A DNA stretch of 64,000 bases from Alloalcanivorax dieselolei B5 (GCF_000300005.1 NC_018691.1:2666001-2730000), one strand, 5' to 3'; counted from the stretch's first letter, positions 47,161 to 55,842 are shown. Translations and numbers: made by a program. The notes: generated by a model from the sequence alone, not told the origin.

Positions 47161-47772
47161 TCAAAGTTCGGATTTCAGTCTGTCGAAAGCGTCCCGCAGA
47201 AAGCTGGCCGCCGACTTTCTCTGCCCGTTCTGCTCCCTCCACGCCTGCAGCGCGAGTCTCATTGCTCCGATGGAAACCATTGCCACCATGCGCAGTGCCG
47301 CCCGGCGCTCGGGTTGCCGCCAGACTTCGCACAGCGTATCGAAAAGCACTTGTTCCTGATCCGCGTAATAGGCTTGTTTACGCGTGAGAAGCGCCTCGCT
47401 TGAGCGCATCAGATTGTCGACGGCCGTCATCTGCTCAGTGGTATAACGCTCAATGTGCTTCACCATCACATCGCGGACAGCATCAAGCGGCGGCACATCG
47501 GGGGATGTTCTTAGCAGATCGGCATACAGGCTGGCGGAATCGGCGTCACGCCAGAACAAGATGATGTCATCCTTCGCTTTGAAGTACGAAAAAAAGGTAC
47601 GGCGTGAGATGCCGGCTTCCGCCGCGATAGCGTCCAGCGTCGTGCCCTCGTAACCATTGGCGAGGAACAGGCGTTGCGCAGCTTCGGCGATGCGCTGACG
47701 GGTTTCGCGGCGTTTGCGTTCCCGCGGGCTCTCCGTGGGCGCGGGTTTCACGGCAGGAGTATTTGCTGACAT
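47161..47772 (-). CDS. TetR-family regulator
   Basis: 203 aa. HTH: RKRRETRQRIAEAAQRLFLANGYEGTTLDAIAAEAGISRRTFFSYFKAKDDIIL. The C-terminal domain is variable, ending SAASFLRDAFDRLKSEL. The ATG at 47772 is chosen as family homology begins shortly after; the codon at 47790 is less likely. Divergent from an SDR gene with tandem palindromes between them, so probably represses that gene and itself. Confidence 0.9.
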   Translation of the reverse strand: MSANTPAVKPAPTESPRERKRRETRQRIAEAAQRLFLANGYEGTTLDAIAAEAGISRRTFFSYFKAKDDIILFWRDADSASLYADLLRTSPDVPPLDAVRDVMVKHIERYTTEQMTAVDNLMRSSEALLTRKQAYYADQEQVLFDTLCEVWRQPERRAALRMVAMVSIGAMRLALQAWREQNGQRKSAASFLRDAFDRLKSEL

Positions 47773-47792
47773 TTCGATGACCTGTTGCAAAA

Positions 47793-47827
47793 ATGCACCA
47801 AGTGCATTATAAATTGCACCGAGTGCA
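47793..47827. promoter_or_regulatory. Tandem TetR-type operator
   Basis: ATGCAC-CAA-GTGCAT (47793-47807) and TGCAC-CGA-GTGCA (47815-47827) are near-identical palindromes centred 21 bp apart, two helical turns, with another half-site ATGCAC at 47835. They fill the TetR/SDR intergenic region. Confidence 0.8.
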
Positions 47828-47877
47828 CAAATTCATGCACTCAGTTTATCTTTCCCACTCTCAGCCAGGCAAGCGCC

Positions 47878-48825
47878 ATGACCCATTGGACAGTCTCCGA
47901 CATTCCCTCTCAACGCGGCCGCACGGCGGTCGTCACTGGAACAGGCGGCCTGGGATTCCAGGATGCGCTGGCACTGGCCCGTGCCGGCGCCAACGTCATC
48001 ATAGCAGGCCGAAACCCCTCGAAAGGGTGCGCGGCCGTGGATCAGATTCGGCAAAGCGTTCCCGGCGCGAGCGTGCTTTTCCAGGCACTGGATCTCGCCA
48101 GTCTCGACTCCATCGAGGCCTTCACCGACGAACTGCGAAGCTCACGCGACAGTCTGGAGCTGCTGATCAATAACGCGGGGGTAATGATGCCACCGAAACG
48201 ACAGCAAACCGAGGATGGGTTCGAATTGCAATTCGGCACTAACTATCTCGGGCACTTTGCCTTGACCGCCCGACTTCTGCCGTTGCTGTGCAAAGGCAAC
48301 AAGCCGCGTGTCGTCAGCCTCTCAAGCGTCGCTGCCCGCAGCGGCACGATCAGCTTCGAGGATCTGCAAGCGCAGCGGAACTACAAGCCAATGCCCGTTT
48401 ACAGCCAATCGAAACTGGCTTGCCTGATGTTCGCTCTTGAATTGCAACGCCGTAGCGATGCCGCCGGCTGGGGTATCCAGAGCGTCGCCGCCCATCCCGG
48501 TATTTCGCGCACCGAACTGCTGCCCAATGGCACCGGCGCATGGAGCGCTCCGGCTCTGGCTCGTCGTTTCCTGTGGTTCCTGTTCCAGCCGTCGGCACAG
48601 GGGGCATTGCCGACGCTCTTTGCCGCGACATCGCCACAGGCTCAGGGCGGCGTCTATTACGGCCCGGACAAGCTTGGTGAAATCCGCGGCTATCCCACTG
48701 TCGCCACAGTCCCTCCGCAAGCACTGGATATCAGCGCCGCGGAAAGGCTATGGAACGAGTCGGAACGGCAGACCGGAGTCACTTTTCCCATTATTGAAGA
48801 AGCGCGGGGAGCCGATAACCTCTGA
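47878..48825 (+). CDS. Short-chain dehydrogenase/reductase (retinol-dehydrogenase-like)
   Basis: 315 aa. Cofactor motif VVTGTGGLGFQDALALARAGANVIIAGRN, NNAGVM structural motif, catalytic Ser in VSLSSVAARSG and YSQSK active site. Length and the PGISRTEL segment fit the WWOX/retinol dehydrogenase-like SDRs. The ATG at 47878 is used; in-frame codons upstream run through the operator. Likely controlled by the divergent TetR. Substrate unknown. Confidence 0.9.
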   Translation: MTHWTVSDIPSQRGRTAVVTGTGGLGFQDALALARAGANVIIAGRNPSKGCAAVDQIRQSVPGASVLFQALDLASLDSIEAFTDELRSSRDSLELLINNAGVMMPPKRQQTEDGFELQFGTNYLGHFALTARLLPLLCKGNKPRVVSLSSVAARSGTISFEDLQAQRNYKPMPVYSQSKLACLMFALELQRRSDAAGWGIQSVAAHPGISRTELLPNGTGAWSAPALARRFLWFLFQPSAQGALPTLFAATSPQAQGGVYYGPDKLGEIRGYPTVATVPPQALDISAAERLWNESERQTGVTFPIIEEARGADNL

Positions 48826-48847
48826 GCAGCGTGTTCCCGGATTCAGC

Positions 48848-49618
48848 CTAAACCGGGTCGTTATAACGGCGGTTCAGCTTGCGCATGCCACCGATCCAGC
48901 GATCGTAGTCCGCGGTTTTGTTGCGCATGTATTCCAGCACTTCCGGGTGCGGCAGAACCAGGAAGGTCTCCTCCTGGATCGCTTTCAGGCAAGCCTGGGC
49001 CACCGGTTCCGGCTCCATCATGCCATTGATACTGGCGACGCCATCTTCCTTGCCCTTGGTCATGGCGGTGCGCACCGCCTGCGGGCACAGCACCGATACC
49101 TTGATGCCGTCATCGCCATAGGTCAGCGCCAGCCATTCGGCCAGCCCCACCGCCGCGTGTTTGGTCACCGCATAGGGCGCGGATCCCACTTGCGACAGCA
49201 GCCCGGCGGCGGAAGCCGTATTAAGCAAATAACCGCCGCCACGGGCGGTCATCTTCGGCACCAGGTGCCGTGCGGCGTAGACGTGGGCCATGACATTGAT
49301 GTCCCAGATTCTCTGCCATACGTCGTTGCTCACTTCCGGCCCGCCACGGGTGGAAATGCCGGCGTTGGAGCAGAACAGATCAATCGGCCCTTCGCTGGTT
49401 TCCACCTCATCGATCAACGCCTGGATCTCACTTTCCTCGGCGACATTGACCCGTCGGCCGATGCCACCGATGGCGTCGGCGGTGGCCTGGGCGCCTTCGC
49501 CGTCCAGGTCGGCGCAGATCACACGCTTGGCGCCGGCCTTGGCGAAACACTCCGCCAGCGCGCGACCGATACCACCGGCGGCGCCGGTGACCACGACTAT
49601 CCGGTCTTTAATTTCCAT
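48848..49618 (-). CDS. SDR-family oxidoreductase
   Basis: 256 aa classical SDR: VVVTGAAGGIGRALAECFAKAGAKRVICADLDG, CSNAGIS, catalytic SAAGLLSQVGSAPYAVTKHA (Ser-Tyr-Lys). The C-terminus (MRNKTADYDRWIGGMRKLNRRYNDPV) is longer than usual, as in SDRs linked to acyl-CoA catabolism. Last gene of the leftward ligase-hydratase-dehydrogenase-SDR-SDR operon, 59 bp after the second SDR. Confidence 0.9.
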   Translation of the reverse strand: MEIKDRIVVVTGAAGGIGRALAECFAKAGAKRVICADLDGEGAQATADAIGGIGRRVNVAEESEIQALIDEVETSEGPIDLFCSNAGISTRGGPEVSNDVWQRIWDINVMAHVYAARHLVPKMTARGGGYLLNTASAAGLLSQVGSAPYAVTKHAAVGLAEWLALTYGDDGIKVSVLCPQAVRTAMTKGKEDGVASINGMMEPEPVAQACLKAIQEETFLVLPHPEVLEYMRNKTADYDRWIGGMRKLNRRYNDPV

Positions 49619-49677
49619 GCCTTCGCTCGCTGTTTGTTATTTGGAAAGGACCCGACCGGAATCGGGCCCACTCAACC

Positions 49678-50457
49678 TCAGGCCCACATATGCGTACCGC
49701 CGCAGACAGTCAGCGCCTGCCCGGTCATGTAACGGCTGGCGTCGGAGGCGAGGAATACCGACAGACCGCTGAAATCCTCCGGTTCACCCAAACGGCGCAG
49801 AGGAATCTGCGAATTGGCACGGGCTTCCGCTTCCGGATTGTCCCACAGCGCCTTGGCGAAATCGGTGCGCACCAGGCCCGGACAAATGGCGTTGGCGCGA
49901 ATCCCTTGAGGGCCGTATTCCAACGCCAGATTACGCACCAGACCGATCAGCGCCAGTTTGGAGGTACCGTACAAACCCAGCGTATCGGAAGGTTTGTAGG
50001 CGCCGACGCTGGCGGTGAACATCATCGAACCGTTGCCCTTGGCGACCATGTCCGGTGCCACCAGACGCGCCAGCCAGAGGTTGGCCTGCACGTTGGTTTT
50101 CATGGTCTTTTCGTAGGCGTCGTCGGGAATCTCGGAAATCTTGCCGTAGAAAATATTGACCCCGGCATTGCCGACCAGAATGTCCACCGGCCCGGCGAGC
50201 TGGTGGGTTTTCTCCACCAGCGCTTCCAGTTCTTCCTTGCGACCGGCATTGGCCGCCACCGCGTGCACCCGTTCCACGCCCACCGCCTGATTGATATCAG
50301 CGGCGGCCTGGTCGAGGGTCTCCTGCTTGCGCGCGGAGATCACCACGGTGGCGCCGTGGGCGGCGAGGGCTTGCGCCATCGCCTTGCCCATGCCCTTGGA
50401 GGCGCCGGTCATCAGCGCCACCTTGCCGCTCAGGTCGAAGAGTGAGGTATCGACCAT
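49678..50457 (-). CDS. SDR-family oxidoreductase (FabG-like)
   Basis: 259 aa. ALMTGASKGMGKAMAQALAAHGATVVISARK, VGNAGVN, catalytic TASVGAYKPSDTLGLYGTSKLAL, and C-terminal FLASDASRYMTGQALTVCGGTHMWA. The ATG at 50457 is 4 bp after the dehydrogenase stop. Could oxidise a 3- or 4-hydroxyacyl intermediate (LvaD-like role) but this is inferred from context only. Confidence 0.9.
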   Translation of the reverse strand: MVDTSLFDLSGKVALMTGASKGMGKAMAQALAAHGATVVISARKQETLDQAAADINQAVGVERVHAVAANAGRKEELEALVEKTHQLAGPVDILVGNAGVNIFYGKISEIPDDAYEKTMKTNVQANLWLARLVAPDMVAKGNGSMMFTASVGAYKPSDTLGLYGTSKLALIGLVRNLALEYGPQGIRANAICPGLVRTDFAKALWDNPEAEARANSQIPLRRLGEPEDFSGLSVFLASDASRYMTGQALTVCGGTHMWA

Positions 50458-50461
50458 GACA

Positions 50462-51712
50462 TCAGCCCCCGGACTGGTTGTAGCGGGTGACCTCGTTACG
50501 GGCGATGACATTGTGATGTACTTCATCCGGGCCATCGGCGAAACGCAGGGTGCGCTGCTGCATGTACATTTCGGACAACGGAGACCATTGGCTGATACCG
50601 GTGGCACCGTGGATCTGCATGGCCTGATCGATGATCTGGCAGCATTTCTCCGGCACCATCGCCTTGGCCATGGATACCCAGATACGCGCTTCCTTGTTGC
50701 CCATCACGTCCATTGCCTTGGCCGCCTTGAGCACCATCATTCGCATTGCCTCGATTTCGATGCGGGCACGGGAAACGGTTTCCATGTTCTTGCCCAGATC
50801 GAGGATCTTCTTGCCAAACGCTTCGCGGTTGAGGCCACGTTCCATCATCAAATCCAGGGCTTTTTCCGCCGAACCGATGGAGCGCATGCAATGGTGGATC
50901 CGGCCCGGGCCGAGACGAACCTGGGAGATCTCAAAGCCGCGGCCTTCGCCCCACAGGATGTTCTCCTTGGGTACCCGCACATTTTCCAGTTTGATGTGCA
51001 TATGACCGTGCGGAGCGTGGTCATGACCGAACACGCACATCGGCCCGACAATGTTCACGCCGGGAGTGTCCATGGGCACCAGGATCTGCGACTGCTGACG
51101 GAACGTCGGCGCGTCGGGGCTGGTTTTGACCATACAGATCATGATCTTGCAACGCGGATCGCCGGCGCCGGAAATGTAGTATTTCTCGCCGTTGATGACC
51201 CACTCATCACCGTCCAGCACCGCGCTGGTTTCAATGTTGCGGGCATCGGAGGAGGCCACTTTCGGTTCGGTCATACCGAAACAGGAGCGGATCTCGCCAT
51301 TGAGCAGCGGCTTGAGCCATTTTTCTTTCTGTTCCGGAGTACCCACGCGCTCGAGCACTTCCATGTTGCCAGTATCTGGCGCGGAGCAGTTCAGGGTCTG
51401 GGACGCCAGCGGGTTCTTGCCCAGTTCGAAAGCGATGTAGGCGTAATCCAGGTTGGACAGGCCTTCCCCGGTTTCCGCGTTGGGCAGGAAGAAGTTCCAC
51501 AGCCCATTGGCCTTGGCCTTGCTTTTCGCTTCTTCCAGCAGTTCCAACTGGCCCGGCGCATGACTGAAGCGCTCGGCGCGACCTTCACCGAGACGGTGGT
51601 ATTCCTCGGTGATCGGATCAACATTCTCACGAATATGTTTTTTTACCGCGTCCAGCAGCGGCTGCGCCTCTTCGGACATGGCGAGATTATTCAGATTGGT
51701 ATCGTTACCCAT
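50462..51712 (-). CDS. Acyl-CoA dehydrogenase (ACAD10/11-like)
   Basis: 416 aa. SCFGMTEPKVASSDARNIETSAVLDGDEWVINGEKYYISGAGDPRCKIMICM is the ACAD11-type flavin region; HDHAPHGHMHIKLENVRVPKENILWGEGRGFEISQVRLGPGRIHHCMRSIGSAEKALDLM is characteristic of this long subgroup. QIHGATGISQWSPLSEMYMQQRTLRFADGPDEVH is the C-terminal signature. In mammals and in the Lva pathway, such enzymes process 4-phosphohydroxyacyl-CoA together with an APH-type kinase, which is encoded divergently here. GAGGAG precedes the ATG. Confidence 0.9.
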   Translation of the reverse strand: MGNDTNLNNLAMSEEAQPLLDAVKKHIRENVDPITEEYHRLGEGRAERFSHAPGQLELLEEAKSKAKANGLWNFFLPNAETGEGLSNLDYAYIAFELGKNPLASQTLNCSAPDTGNMEVLERVGTPEQKEKWLKPLLNGEIRSCFGMTEPKVASSDARNIETSAVLDGDEWVINGEKYYISGAGDPRCKIMICMVKTSPDAPTFRQQSQILVPMDTPGVNIVGPMCVFGHDHAPHGHMHIKLENVRVPKENILWGEGRGFEISQVRLGPGRIHHCMRSIGSAEKALDLMMERGLNREAFGKKILDLGKNMETVSRARIEIEAMRMMVLKAAKAMDVMGNKEARIWVSMAKAMVPEKCCQIIDQAMQIHGATGISQWSPLSEMYMQQRTLRFADGPDEVHHNVIARNEVTRYNQSGG

Positions 51713-51746
51713 GGTTTTACTCCTCAATATAATGGGGTCGGCGCGA

Positions 51747-52523
51747 TCAGCGGTTCTTCCACTGCGGCGGGCGCTTTTCCACGAAGGCGTTGACGCCTTC
51801 CTTGAAGTCCTCGGTATGGCGCAAATCCTCGATCACCTCGCGACTGTACGCCAGACTTTGCTGCAAACGTTCCAGCTCATCCAGATGATTGAGAACCCGT
51901 TTGGTCGCCTTCACCGATGACGGCGATACGGCACAGATTTCCTCGGCCTTGGCCAGGGCCGCGTCCATCAGTTCATTTTGCGGATAGACCGCATTGACGA
52001 AGCCCAGCTCCCTGCCCTCGGCGGCGCTCGCCTGACGGCCGGACAGCATCATTTCCACCGCCTGTTTGCGGCCGATCTGCCGGCTCAGGCGCTGCACGCC
52101 GCCGGCGGCGGCGAACAAGCCGACCTTGACCTCCGGCAAAGCGAAGCGAGCGGTGTCGGCGGCGAGCAGAATGTCACAGCACAAAGCGGTTTCGAATCCT
52201 CCGCCCATGGCGAAGCCATTCACCGCGGCGATCAGCGGCTTTTCCAGATCGAAGCGCGTCGACAGGCCGGCGAAGCCGGTGGGCGGCGGCGTGCCCTTGC
52301 CGCCCTGGGCGGTGTACTTGAGATCGTTACCGGCGGAAAACGCCTTCTCGCCGGCACCGGTGAGCACCGCCACCCACAGATCATCGTCGGCGGCGAAGTC
52401 GTCCCACACGCGGGACATCTCATTGTGCATGGGCGCGTGCACGGCGTTGTACACTTCCGGCCGGTTCATGGTGACGATCAGAATCGGACCCCGGCGTTCG
52501 GTTTTGACGAATTCATAAGCCAT
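51747..52523 (-). CDS. Enoyl-CoA hydratase/isomerase
   Basis: 258 aa crotonase. KAFSAGNDLKYTAQGG and NGFAMGGGFETALCCDILLAADTARFALPEVKVGLFAAAGGVQRLSRQIG carry the oxyanion hole and the catalytic-Glu position (PEVKVG). The C-terminus ends ...DFKEGVNAFVEKRPPQWKNR. Starts 1 bp after the ligase stop with AAGGAA upstream. Middle of the catabolic operon; substrate inferred to be an unsaturated acyl-CoA. Confidence 0.92.
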   Translation of the reverse strand: MAYEFVKTERRGPILIVTMNRPEVYNAVHAPMHNEMSRVWDDFAADDDLWVAVLTGAGEKAFSAGNDLKYTAQGGKGTPPPTGFAGLSTRFDLEKPLIAAVNGFAMGGGFETALCCDILLAADTARFALPEVKVGLFAAAGGVQRLSRQIGRKQAVEMMLSGRQASAAEGRELGFVNAVYPQNELMDAALAKAEEICAVSPSSVKATKRVLNHLDELERLQQSLAYSREVIEDLRHTEDFKEGVNAFVEKRPPQWKNR

Positions 52524-52524
52524 G

Positions 52525-54312
52525 TCAGTTTCCTTGAGCGGCAGCTCCAGCTGCATTGTTATCTGTATCCGGCATGGACAGGCATGCGGCACGAATCGCG
52601 CGCCGGTCGATCTTGTCGGTGGCGCCACGGGCCAACGGACCGCTCTGCCACCAGAACCGTTCCGGCACTTTGAAATGGGCAAGGTGTTCGGCGACGCAGG
52701 CCTTCAATTCCGCCTCGCCCACCGCGCCCTCCTGTTTCAACACCATCCCCTGTTTCAACACCACAATAGCACCGACGATCTCGCCCAGGCGCTCGTCCGG
52801 TACCGAGAACACACAGGCCTCGGCGACCTCGGGGTGCTGATACAAAGCGTCTTCCACTTCCAGGCAAGCGATGTTCTCGCCGCCGCGAATGATGATGTCC
52901 TTTTTGCGGTCGACGATATACACCAGGCCGTCTTCATTGGCGCGGGCCATGTCACCAGTGTATAGCCAACCGTCACGCATCGCCGCGGCGGTGGCTTCCG
53001 GCTGGTTCAGATAGCAACGCATGTTGGCGGCGCTGCGCACCAGCAATTCACCCACTTCGCCCGGCGGCAGCGGCCGGTCCTGCTCATCGACGATGCGCAT
53101 TTCCTGCAGCGGCGGCGTCAGGCGACCGGCCGCTTCCGGATTCTCCACATAGGGATCACCGGAAATAATGATGCCGAGCGCGTTGGTTTCGGTCATGCCC
53201 CAGCCGGAGGCAATGCTGGCGGCGGGAAAAGCATTGGCCAAACGTCCCACCTGGGCAGCCGGACGTTTGGCGCCGCCACCGCCGATGAATTCCAGCGAGG
53301 GCAACGGCTGGTCCAGACCCCGGGCAACCTCCATCAATTCCGCTGACTGGGTCGGTACGCCGACGAAGCGGGTCACCTGCTCGGCGTTGATGATACGAAT
53401 CGCCTCCTCGGGATCCCATTTGTACATCAGGTTCAGGGTGGCGCCGGCGGCCAGTCCCTGAATCAGATTTGAATTCAGGGCGGTGACATGAAACAGCGGC
53501 GTCACCACCAATGAACAGGGCGGCCGCGTCGGCGCCGGCTGCTCCGGATCCATCAGCGCCGGCAGTAACCGCAGCATGATCAGCGAATAGACCGCCGACA
53601 CCAGCCCCCGGTGAGTCAGCACCACGCCTTTGGGACGGCCGGTGGAGCCCGACGAGTACAACACCGCGAAATCATCGTCAGCATCGACCGGCACCGTCGG
53701 CCAGGACGCCTCCGGCACCCGCGCCAACAGATCCGAATAGTTGTGTTCTCCCTCCACATCGCGGACCGCGAACAGCACCAGCCCCAGACGTTGCGCGAAC
53801 GGTTCGATACGCCGGTAACGGTCGTTGTCGGCGAACACCACCCGGGCGCCGCAATCCTCCAGCGCGAACGCCAGTTCCTCACCGGACCACCAGGCGTTCA
53901 TCGGTACCACCACCGCGCCGATGGCGGTAGCCGCCAGTAGTAACAGCGGAAATTCCGGATAGTTGCGCATGGCCAGAGCCACCCGATCACCGGGCTGGAC
54001 ACCAAGCTCACTCAGGGCCCTGGCGAGCCGGTTGGCCTCGTCGACCAGACGCGGGTAATCCCAGCGTTCGTCTCGATACACCAGCACATCACGATCGCCA
54101 TAAATCGCCTCCACCGACTGCAGTACCTCGCGCAAGTGCGCCGGGGTGTTGGCGAAAACCGGATACCGCTGTCCGCGAATGTCCGCTTCGGTAACGGCGA
54201 AACGTGGATCCGTGCTGGTGATATGGTCCACCGCCTGCTCCAGAGTCAGCGCCGGCGTATCGGTAACCGGGGCCTCCTGGGCGGCGGTCGGGTTATTGTC
54301 CCATCCTGACAT
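52525..54312 (-). CDS. AMP-dependent acyl-CoA synthetase/ligase
   Basis: 595 aa. AVLYSSGSTGRPKGVVLTHRG is the AMP-binding motif, GWGMTETNALGI the second, WLYTGDMARANEDGLVYIVDRKKDIIIRGGENIACLEVEDAL the hinge; the C-terminal Lys region is GATDKIDRR. First gene of the leftward operon, preceded by a promoter and a CTGAC-N4-GTCAG operator. Near the C-terminus an in-frame short duplication gives VLKQGMVLKQEG. Activates an organic acid for the downstream steps; acid unknown. Confidence 0.92.
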   Translation of the reverse strand: MSGWDNNPTAAQEAPVTDTPALTLEQAVDHITSTDPRFAVTEADIRGQRYPVFANTPAHLREVLQSVEAIYGDRDVLVYRDERWDYPRLVDEANRLARALSELGVQPGDRVALAMRNYPEFPLLLLAATAIGAVVVPMNAWWSGEELAFALEDCGARVVFADNDRYRRIEPFAQRLGLVLFAVRDVEGEHNYSDLLARVPEASWPTVPVDADDDFAVLYSSGSTGRPKGVVLTHRGLVSAVYSLIMLRLLPALMDPEQPAPTRPPCSLVVTPLFHVTALNSNLIQGLAAGATLNLMYKWDPEEAIRIINAEQVTRFVGVPTQSAELMEVARGLDQPLPSLEFIGGGGAKRPAAQVGRLANAFPAASIASGWGMTETNALGIIISGDPYVENPEAAGRLTPPLQEMRIVDEQDRPLPPGEVGELLVRSAANMRCYLNQPEATAAAMRDGWLYTGDMARANEDGLVYIVDRKKDIIIRGGENIACLEVEDALYQHPEVAEACVFSVPDERLGEIVGAIVVLKQGMVLKQEGAVGEAELKACVAEHLAHFKVPERFWWQSGPLARGATDKIDRRAIRAACLSMPDTDNNAAGAAAQGN

Positions 54313-54377
54313 TTTGTTGTTCTCTCTCTGCTCTCCCGGAGGGGCCCGTCCGCATCTCGCGGCCCGAAGGTCGCGGG

Positions 54378-54391
54378 CTGACGTTTGTCAG
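54378..54391. promoter_or_regulatory. Operator of the ligase operon
   Basis: CTGACGTTTGTCAG, a perfect palindrome with 5-nt arms and a 4-nt spacer, lying 4 bp after the leftward -10 box (54396-54401). Read leftward it is CTGACAAACGTCAG, identical to the site at 54501 read rightward. Typical of a repressor blocking transcription start. Confidence 0.75.
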
Positions 54392-54395
54392 GGAA

Positions 54396-54425
54396 ACGCT
54401 ACGGCGGATCCGAAGGTGATGTCAA
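54396..54425 (-). promoter_or_regulatory. Promoter of the ligase operon
   Basis: On the reverse strand TTGACA (54425-54420) is 18 nt from TAGCGT (54401-54396); the operator follows directly. The transcript would have a leader of about 75 nt before the ligase ATG. Confidence 0.6.
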
Positions 54426-54465
54426 GCGCGACCCATGCACCCCGGCGAAGAATCATTCGAATGCA

Positions 54466-54494
54466 TTGACCCGGGCTCCGTCCGTTCCTAGTAT
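54466..54494 (+). promoter_or_regulatory. Promoter of the APH-type kinase gene
   Basis: TTGACC (54466-54471) and TAGTAT (54489-54494) separated by 17 nt, followed 6 bp later by operator CTGACAAACGTCAG. The 317-bp spacer between the ligase and kinase genes holds just these two promoter/operator modules, arranged back to back. Confidence 0.7.
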
Positions 54495-54500
54495 CTCATC

Positions 54501-54514
54501 CTGACAAACGTCAG
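54501..54514. promoter_or_regulatory. Operator of the APH-type kinase gene
   Basis: CTGACAAACGTCAG, a perfect inverted repeat identical to the site serving the divergent operon, placed at about +1 to +14 of the kinase transcript. Implies one repressor controls both sides. Confidence 0.75.
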
Positions 54515-54629
54515 CCGTGCACGTCCGACCGGTGACACGGCGCCGTTCGGTATCAAGGAACAGGCGCTCAATCCCGATCGTCGTTCGATGCCTTATTGAT
54601 TCAAAGGCTCCCACTGGAAGGAAAGGGAT

Positions 54630-55709
54630 ATGAATAACAACGCCACCACCGCGGGCCCGCAGCTGGTCGCGCCCTTGCCCGCCCACCGCATCGACGCCGA
54701 GGCGCTGGCGCACTGGCTGCGCGATGCCCTGCCGGAGGCCGCCCAGGGCCTGACTGTCGAGCAATTCCAGGGCGGCATGTCCAACCCCACTTACCTGATC
54801 ACCAGTGCCAGCGGCAAACGCTACGTATTGCGCAAGAAGCCCCCCGGCAAACTGCTGCCCAAGGCCCACGCGGTGGACCGCGAGCACGCGGTGATGCATG
54901 CGCTGGCCGATACCGGGGTGCCGGTGCCGCGCATGCTGGCCTACTGCGAGGATCCCGAAGTGATCGGCGCCGAGTTCTTCGTCATGGAGTTCGTGGAAGG
55001 GCGCATCATTCCGCCGCCCTCCATGGACCCGGTGGCCCGGGAAGAGCGCCCGGCCATTGCTCATGCCCTGATCGATACACTGGCACAACTGCACAGCGTG
55101 GACTGGAAAGCCGCCGGCCTTGAGCGCTTCGGGCGGCCGGAAGGGTATCTCAAACGCCAGACCGCGCGCTGGGCGGGACAGTACGAAGGCGCCAAGGAGG
55201 CACTGCCTGCGGACTTCGACTATTCACAGATGGACTGGCTGCGGGACTGGCTGCTGGAACATACCGATGTGAGCAACGAGACCGCCATCGTGCACGGCGA
55301 TTTCCGCCTCGGAAACATGATCCTGCACCCTGAAGAGTCTCGCGTGATCGCGGTACTGGACTGGGAATTGTCCACACTGGGCCACCCGTTGGCGGACCTC
55401 GCCTATCTGTGCATGCCCTACCACACCTCAGGCAGCGAACCGGATGCCCGGGACCTGCTTGAGGCCGGTCTGCCGCCGGAACAACAATTGCTGGACCGCT
55501 ATTGCCAACGTACCGGCCGGGACGGTATTCCGGAATGGCCGATTTTCATGGCGTTTTCCTGCTTCCGCAGCGCCGCCATTATTCAAGGGGTGGCGGCGCG
55601 CGCGGCCCAGGGTAACGTCAGCAGCGCCAGCGCCGATCCGATCCGGGATGGCGCCCGCGCCCGCCGGGTGGCGGAAGTCGGCGCCCGGATCGCCCGCTCG
55701 CTCGGATGA
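54630..55709 (+). CDS. APH-family phosphotransferase (ACAD10/11- and LvaA-like kinase)
   Basis: 359 aa. Kinase-like fold: VEQFQGGMSNPTYLITSASGKRYVLRKKPPGKLLP (N-lobe), catalytic loop AIVHGDFRLGNMILHP (HGD...N) and metal-binding VLDWELSTLGHPLADLAYLCMPY (DWE). The GG-x-SN-x-T-Y opening is typical of the ACAD10/11 kinase domain and of LvaA, which phosphorylate 4-hydroxyacyl groups. It faces the acyl-CoA dehydrogenase/ligase operon across a shared operator region, supporting that pathway. AAAGGG before the ATG. Confidence 0.88.
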   Translation: MNNNATTAGPQLVAPLPAHRIDAEALAHWLRDALPEAAQGLTVEQFQGGMSNPTYLITSASGKRYVLRKKPPGKLLPKAHAVDREHAVMHALADTGVPVPRMLAYCEDPEVIGAEFFVMEFVEGRIIPPPSMDPVAREERPAIAHALIDTLAQLHSVDWKAAGLERFGRPEGYLKRQTARWAGQYEGAKEALPADFDYSQMDWLRDWLLEHTDVSNETAIVHGDFRLGNMILHPEESRVIAVLDWELSTLGHPLADLAYLCMPYHTSGSEPDARDLLEAGLPPEQQLLDRYCQRTGRDGIPEWPIFMAFSCFRSAAIIQGVAARAAQGNVSSASADPIRDGARARRVAEVGARIARSLG

Positions 55710-55771
55710 TGCGGTAACCAATCATCGCTGTCCCACAGTTGTGAAACAGTCCGCTTACATGCAACACGCTG

Positions 55772-55842
55772 ATTCGCTGGCAAGCCAGCTTCCCACAGCC
55801 GCTCCGTAGTTCCTGCTGTGGGAAACTGACTTGCCAGCGAAT
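55772..55842. repeat. Inverted pair of REP elements
   Basis: A 27-nt arm starting ATTCGCTGGCAAGCCAGC (55772-55798) and its inverted partner (55816-55842) match at 25 of 27 positions around a 17-nt loop. The unit is like the REP sequences common in Pseudomonas intergenic regions (GCTGGCAAGCCAGC core, TTCCCACAG end). Follows the kinase gene and may act as a transcription barrier or mRNA stabiliser. The 522-bp spacer 55710-56231 otherwise holds a hairpin, a duplicated block and an operator. Confidence 0.75.

Noticed and set aside
46862-47332. 156-codon frame upstream of and overlapping hvfA
   Set aside because: It is hvfA promoter DNA read in another frame; hvfA itself has the signal peptide and ribosome site.
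47785-47877. Cys-rich N-terminal extension of the SDR (MQKCTKCIINCTECTNSCTQ)
   Set aside because: The cysteines come from reading the TGCAC operator repeats; no ribosome site, and SDR homology starts at the ATG at 47878.
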